Assembly (NCBI GenBank): GCA_013396635.1 | Contig: WBMW01004135.1 | Span: 643,058 to 707,057, forward strand | Length of the DNA stretch: 64,000 nt | Reading direction: 5' to 3' | DNA from: Penelope pileata | Lineage: Eukaryota; Chordata; Aves; Galliformes; Cracidae | Notes under the pieces: generated by a model | Database searches by the model: none | Seen by the model: the letters and a program-made list of their open reading frames with translations, nothing else | Told to the model about the DNA's origin: nothing | Position numbers and translations under genes: made by a program | In this document: one piece after another, positions 59,901-64,000 of the stretch | Layout: each line of letters opens with the position of its first letter | Numbering within the stretch: the stretch's first letter is position 1

Positions 59901-60535
59901 CACAGAACTGTACGACTGTGTAAAGAGGACACCTACACACATTTATTTTTTCCCTGTGTGTGATGTACATGCACATATTTTGTGTAATTGCAGACCCAGC
60001 ACCCACAGACCCACGCGTCTCTACAGGTACATGGTGTCATGTTGTCTCATTACGCACGCTGAGGTCTCACGTGGTGTAGCTCTGAACTTTTTGCTCCGAT
60101 TCTCCATGGAGAGGATTATATAAAAAAAATCTTTGTGGTGCACACCTATTTGCAGATTGCATGGTACGTGGTGTGCATGGCAGATTTATGTGCCGTACTT
60201 TGCCCGCACACACACCTACGTTGGCCAGGACTCGTAGGCCAGGTACGGAATATCCATATAATATACATATCAGCGCATTATGAGCAGCTCATTGAGTTCA
60301 GCGCCACGCTCCTTCTGCTGCTTTTGTGCAGTTCATTACAGAAACATCCTTGAGTTTGCTCAGTTGCTTATCCCAAAGGCCAACTTTTGATCTTCTCTTG
60401 GGAACCTGTCGCACTGCCGTGGTTTCTAGGTACCGCAGCCAATGTGTTTACCAACTCTTTTTCTCTTTCTCGCCCTTTCTATTATGCGTCCCCTTTTTTC
60501 TGCCACACAAAAGCTCTGTGCGGTGCTTGTGTGTG
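56990..60535. other. Non-coding spacer
   Basis: No supported gene. Frames up to 125 codons (57407-57784, minus) overlap frames on the other strand and show no domain. Near 59940-60280 the sequence is rich in alternating purine-pyrimidine words (TGTGTGTGATGTACATGC and similar). No repeat family was recognised. Confidence 0.5.
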
Positions 60536-60540
60536 GTCCC

Positions 60541-60820
60541 CAGGAGATGCGGGCCCGGCGAGGAGCTGGTTTTCGGCGAGGCGCTGCGCTGGAGGATCTG
60601 TGAACCCGTGCAATTAGCGGTTTAGATCTGGGACCCCACGTGTGGGAGCGGGGCCGGCGGTTGTGCCCGAGAGCTGGGGACAGCCACCCTCAGGGCGAGT
60701 GCACCGACCCCTGGCAGAAGGGTCACAGACAGCCCCCGAGCTCAGGAAAAAACCCCGGGATCAGAGCCTCAATCTGCAGTGGGATGTCCCCCCGCCCGCC
60801 GCCCCGCGCACAACACATGG
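60541..60820. promoter_or_regulatory. Compact CpG island
   Basis: About 23 CpGs by hand count in 280 bases, with GC near two thirds and CpG close to the level expected from composition, sharply above both flanks. It includes a CACGTG E-box at 60638-60643 and a GC-rich end (60790-60809) made largely of CCGCC-type words that suit SP/KLF binding. Frames crossing it on the plus strand (for example 60642-61022) have no domain. A CpG island of this kind in a vertebrate genome is most often a promoter or a CpG-rich enhancer. No transcript start can be fixed from sequence alone. Confidence 0.45.
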
Positions 60821-60829
60821 ATTCAGAAA

Positions 60830-61105
60830 GGGATCATTTGGAAAGCATTTGCAAACATATGGGTCATTTTTAAGTCAAGATTTCTTTAATTCGCTGTGTT
60901 TCCTAGTTTGTCTTGTTTTGCAGGGAGGAGTTGAGCGAGGTTTTGGGGGAAGATGGTTGGGTTGGGTTGGGGGGTGCAGGCTCTGTCTGGGGAAAAAAAA
61001 AAAAAAGAGGAAGGCTGAGTGATGGAATAAAGAGCGCAGCAAAGCCACCCCAAAGCAGCTTGTTCCCGACTCATGTCCCTTACACGGAGATTAGAAGAAC
61101 AAACA
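60830..61105. other. Non-coding flank of the CpG island
   Basis: Mixed unique sequence with a G/T-rich stretch (60945-60980) and an A14 run (60993-61006). No gene is supported. Confidence 0.5.
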
Positions 61106-61109
61106 CTCT

Positions 61110-61300
61110 GCTCTTCTTAATGATGGCATTACCGAGTATAATTAATTAGAAGGGTAGCAAAAGGAATCAGATCCCCGATGCTAATTACTTTCCTAAAAGG
61201 ATAATACGCTCTTATGTTACCAGGCTAGAGCTGCAGAAATATCTCTATTACTGCTACCACTGCTAATAATTGGGCTGTAAAATCAAATACCCGAGAGATG
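61110..61300. promoter_or_regulatory. Candidate conserved non-coding element
   Basis: A compact homeodomain-rich block: TTAATGATGGCATTACC near 61117, ATAATTAATTAGA around 61137-61149, GCTAATTAC near 61180 and CTAATAATTGGG near 61263. It lies about 300 bases right of the CpG island, which would suit an enhancer-promoter pair. Conservation was not tested. Confidence 0.2.
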
Positions 61301-61900
61301 TACATACCTTTGTTTGTTTATATGTATACCTAGACATGCATATAAAGACATACTGTGTGTATACACTGTGAACACACCTGCACATGGCAATCACTTCGTG
61401 TTTATGTACGTATGCTCAGGGTGCTCCTTTGGACATGCATGTTGACAGACTGCCAGGCAGAAAGACGAATATTGATAGCATCACTTCTTGGCAATGCTCC
61501 TGCCAAGGGATGGAAGCAGCGAACAAAGGCTCTCCCCACCTTTGCCACTCTTGGCCCATGCAGTTACGTCTGGGCTGGGAGCAGGGCTGTGTTCTCCTTT
61601 TCTTGGACGGAGAAGTGATGGCCCATTGTGCTGGTTCGGGAAGAACCAACAACTGGGTGGCACTGGTTTGCAGAGGAATTTTAGCTGCAGAAAGTGATCT
61701 TCAGCCTAAGATGTGTCTCAGCAGGCTGTACATATTTTGCTTAGTGTGCTCTGGTTACTGTAAAGGATTGCTAAATAAACTGTGGGGTAGCAGTGAAAAC
61801 ACACAGGCGTTGGATTTTCAGCGGAAAACCTGTGGTGCGGAGTTGTTGTTACGATCATCACTTTACAAAGTGGCTTTACTGACTCTTAAATGACTTCAGC
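61300..61900. other. Non-coding spacer
   Basis: A 169-codon plus-strand frame (61384-61893) is accompanied by two other frames on the same strand and two on the minus strand over the same bases. None has a domain. Taken as chance in GC-richer DNA. Confidence 0.45.
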
Positions 61901-61914
61901 GAGTTCAAGGGAGT

Positions 61915-62270
61915 CACCATGTGTATGTACAGTGCAGGGGATGTGGTTGTTACCACAACTGCCTCTGCCTCTTCATTGACATCTTCTGCTCACCTCCTGG
62001 TGTGCATGCACACATGGGTGTGATGGACCCATGGATGTACACATGTGGGTATGAACAGACATGTGCACATCCCTCTGTGCACACTTACCCATTGTCTGTG
62101 TCACGCTTATATCCATTGTGTGTGTGGGTGTGTGTGCAATTCCTGTGTATACAAATCTGTTAAAATCTCTGAAATTGTGTCCAGGCTGCATGCATATGTC
62201 TGTGTAGGTATCATGCATTTTGCCAGCAGGAGGAAACCTGTGTGTGCAGGTGTGTGCCACGTGCACGAGC
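61915..62270. repeat. TG/CA-rich alternating purine-pyrimidine region
   Basis: About 350 bases enriched in TGTG, CACA and TGCATG words. It includes an imperfect (TG)n at 62117-62137 and a 14-base perfect palindrome GTGTGCATGCACAC at 62000-62013. Alternating purine-pyrimidine DNA of this sort favours Z-form and cruciform structures. It looks like a decayed microsatellite cluster rather than one clean array. Confidence 0.6.
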
Positions 62271-63960
62271 AGAGATGTGGCATGTTATTTTTAGTCCCCC
62301 ATCCTTCCAGACAGCTTCCTAAAATATCACTTTTCCCCCATTTTTGCCTCCCGATCCTGCCATTCCCCCACACTGTGAATTTTCTATGGGACTCGAGGCC
62401 TTTGCCCAGTGCTCCTCGGTGAGCAGAAAGCAATAAGTGCAATTTAATGTATTATTTATGAGTGGTGGGAAAGTCTAAGGGGGTTTTAATCTCTGTCTCT
62501 CCACTTCCTTCCCAGCTGAAAACCATTTCACCTCCCTTCCCAGATATTCAGCTCCAGTGTGCTCCCCCGCCCCACTCCCATCTGCGCCTTATTTGTACAA
62601 ATGTTCCCGTGTCTTTAGAAATCATCTTCAAAAAAAAAAAAAGAGAAAAAAAAAGAAAAGAAACCCCCTTGCCAAACCCATATTGTACTTAAACATTTGT
62701 GAAGATTTTGTTTCTCTCAATATGGTAGCGAGAGGGGGCTCTGGGAGGGGCTTTCTTGGAGAAATGTCTCATTCAGCCCGCTGAACCCCCTCCTTGAAGT
62801 TTCTTTTCAAGGCTGTTGGCAAGTTGGGCAAACTGAAAAGCAAAACAATAATTAGAGATAATTGCTTGTGTCCAAACACAGGCATCAAAGCCTCGGGGGT
62901 CTCATTTGTGATGGGCCTTGGTGTGTGATCCAAAAAAAAAAAAAAAGGTGACCCTTATTTTATTTATTGAGTGGGGAAACAGAGAGAAAATGCCAGATGG
63001 AAGGACCTCAGAGCAATCTCCAACGGCTCAGCGCTGCCTGCTTGGGCGAACAGGCACTGAGGCCAGGATAAAAGGGATAGAAAGCGGGGTCAGGAGAGGT
63101 TGCATAATTACTAGGGTGGAGGTAAAAGGGGTGAGGGGGGGGACAAGGGTCTCTCTGGCCCCACCACGGGGATCTGTGCAGCCCCCCAGCTCCGTGTGGC
63201 TGGTGACAGCCCTGGTACTCGGGGGCAGGGTAAGAACCAGGGATGCTGCAGGATGCCACATCAGGACCCCATCCTGGGGGCTGTAGGAGTACTGATTTTC
63301 TGGGAGCTGAGTTGCTCCCTCTCTCTCCCTTGATCCCTAGCATGGATGCAAGTGGACCCAGAACCAAAAGGCTCTGTCCCAGATTCCTTCCTGATGGGAT
63401 AGGAATTAAAAATACCCTGAGCATGGCAGCCTCTGGGTTACCTACAGCATGGGCAGCACTGAATCCCTGGTGTTCTCCTTGTCAGTCAAGAGCACGGAGG
63501 AAAAAGAAAGAAGAGGAAAAGGATGGAGAAGGTGGCAATGGTGGGGATATAAAAACCTCCCAAACTGGTGTACCAGCTTGACCCCCTGGTCCCTGCTGGG
63601 AGGATGGTTTCCCTGGCTGTGAATGGTGCTGGAAGGGGTCTGGGAAGGGTTGGGGTGCCAGATTTAGGGGGACTGGATCCGTCTCAAGGAGGCTGAAGGA
63701 TGGCAACAGAGAAAAAGGAACGGAGGGGACATTCCTGTAGGAAGGGGATAACAGGGGATTCCCCTGAGACCTTTTCCTCTCCTTTGGTTTTCAGAGGCAC
63801 GGGTTCACAGGATAAGATGTGGCCAAGGTTTCCTCCTGGCCCCGCCCGTCCCTCGGTAATGGGCTCATAATGACCTAAACGATTTGCTGATTAGGGACAA
63901 TAAATCTGCCTTTCGGCGTCTGTAGGAGAGACCGGGGCTCAAAAGCGGCTGCAGAAGGGA
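62270..63960. other. GC-rising non-coding right flank
   Basis: No supported gene. It holds an A-rich run at 62630-62663, an A15 run at 62932-62946, a G/C-richer part with scattered CpGs (63010-63250) and a TATAAAAA motif at 63548-63555. A 138-codon minus-strand frame (63008-63424) and several overlapping frames have no domain. At 63850-63930 a block with GGTAATGG, CATAATGACC and TGATTAGGG words and several CpGs resembles a conserved regulatory element. Confidence 0.45.
62630..62663. repeat. A-rich low-complexity run
   Basis: Nearly pure A with a few G interruptions over 34 bases; a second A15 run is at 62932-62946. Confidence 0.85.
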
Positions 63961-63965
63961 CTGCT

Positions 63966-63983
63966 GGGGGGGGGGGGGGGGGG
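63966..63983. repeat. G18 homopolymer
   Basis: Eighteen consecutive Gs close to the right edge, followed by TTGTGGTGGG. Able to form G-quadruplex structure. Homopolymers of this length are also a common site of assembly error. Confidence 0.9.
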
Positions 63984-64000
63984 TTGTGGTGGGCCTGTCT

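Noticed and set aside
61384..61893. 169-codon plus-strand frame
   Set aside because: Five frames on both strands share this interval, indicating composition rather than coding. No domain was seen.
63008..63424. 138-codon minus-strand proline-rich frame
   Set aside because: Proline and serine richness follows from GC-rich DNA. Overlapping frames on both strands and no recognisable domain.
1..64000. tRNA, rRNA, CRISPR, insertion-sequence, integron and phage features
   Set aside because: I read for cloverleaf B boxes, rRNA signatures, regularly spaced direct repeats and long transposase-like frames and saw none. The sequence is vertebrate-type non-coding DNA. An exhaustive covariance-model search was not possible by eye.
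1..64000. Endogenous retrovirus or other viral insertion
   Set aside because: No LTR pair, primer-binding site, or gag/pol/env-like frame was recognised. The longest frames have no retroviral motifs.

Overview
The window reads as nuclear DNA of a bird, or at least a sauropsid, from a gene-poor stretch: either a gene desert or a very long intron. The sequence is AT-rich and generally CpG-depleted. It has mammal/bird-style microsatellites and homopolymers, no operon structure, and no open frame above about 176 codons. The recognisable interspersed repeats are old, diverged fragments of CR1-class LINEs, the dominant retroelement of birds and other sauropsids. No primate or rodent SINEs, LTR elements or DNA transposons were recognised. 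Three isolated single-base Ns (595, 4492, 14117), two of them in or beside T homopolymers, and a T24-C14 block (605-642) suggest draft-quality sequence.

Layout. 0-7.5 kb: non-coding DNA with four short CpG-retaining patches (about 0.94-1.23, 2.02-2.25, 2.90-3.10 and 7.20-7.50 kb); the last carries a TATA-like box. 7.5-19.5 kb: AT-rich spacer with a tandem pair of TAATC homeodomain sites near 9.06 kb and a doubtful CR1 tail near 16.2 kb. 19.5-20.4 kb: an AT-rich block resembling a conserved non-coding element, with an RFX X-box-like site, followed by a 67-nt polypyrimidine tract. 20.4-46.4 kb: mostly featureless spacer, containing an imperfect hairpin at 30.58 kb, a CpG patch at 31.66-31.88 kb, CR1 fragments at 39.1 kb (+) and 42.2 kb (-), and a 2 x 20 bp tandem duplication at 40.94 kb. 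46.4-50.6 kb: homeodomain-site-rich blocks ending in a stretch resembling a mammalian or avian terminal exon and 3'UTR (49.97-50.56 kb, + strand). 50.6-64 kb: spacer with a CR1 fragment at 52.9-53.2 kb, an 18-bp perfect palindrome at 53.77 kb, a compact CpG island at 60.54-60.82 kb and alternating purine-pyrimidine DNA at 61.9-62.3 kb, rising in GC toward the right edge, which ends beside an 18-base G run.

No protein-coding gene, tRNA, rRNA, CRISPR array or prokaryotic-type feature could be supported. The open frames present look like chance frames: they lack recognisable domains, and several overlap frames on the other strand. The regulatory and exon calls are hypotheses from base composition and short motifs only; conservation could not be tested here. 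I did not find convincing evidence of a previously undescribed biological system. The items most worth checking are the candidate terminal exon/3'UTR near 50 kb, the CpG island at 60.5-60.8 kb and the TATA-bearing CpG patch at 7.2-7.5 kb.
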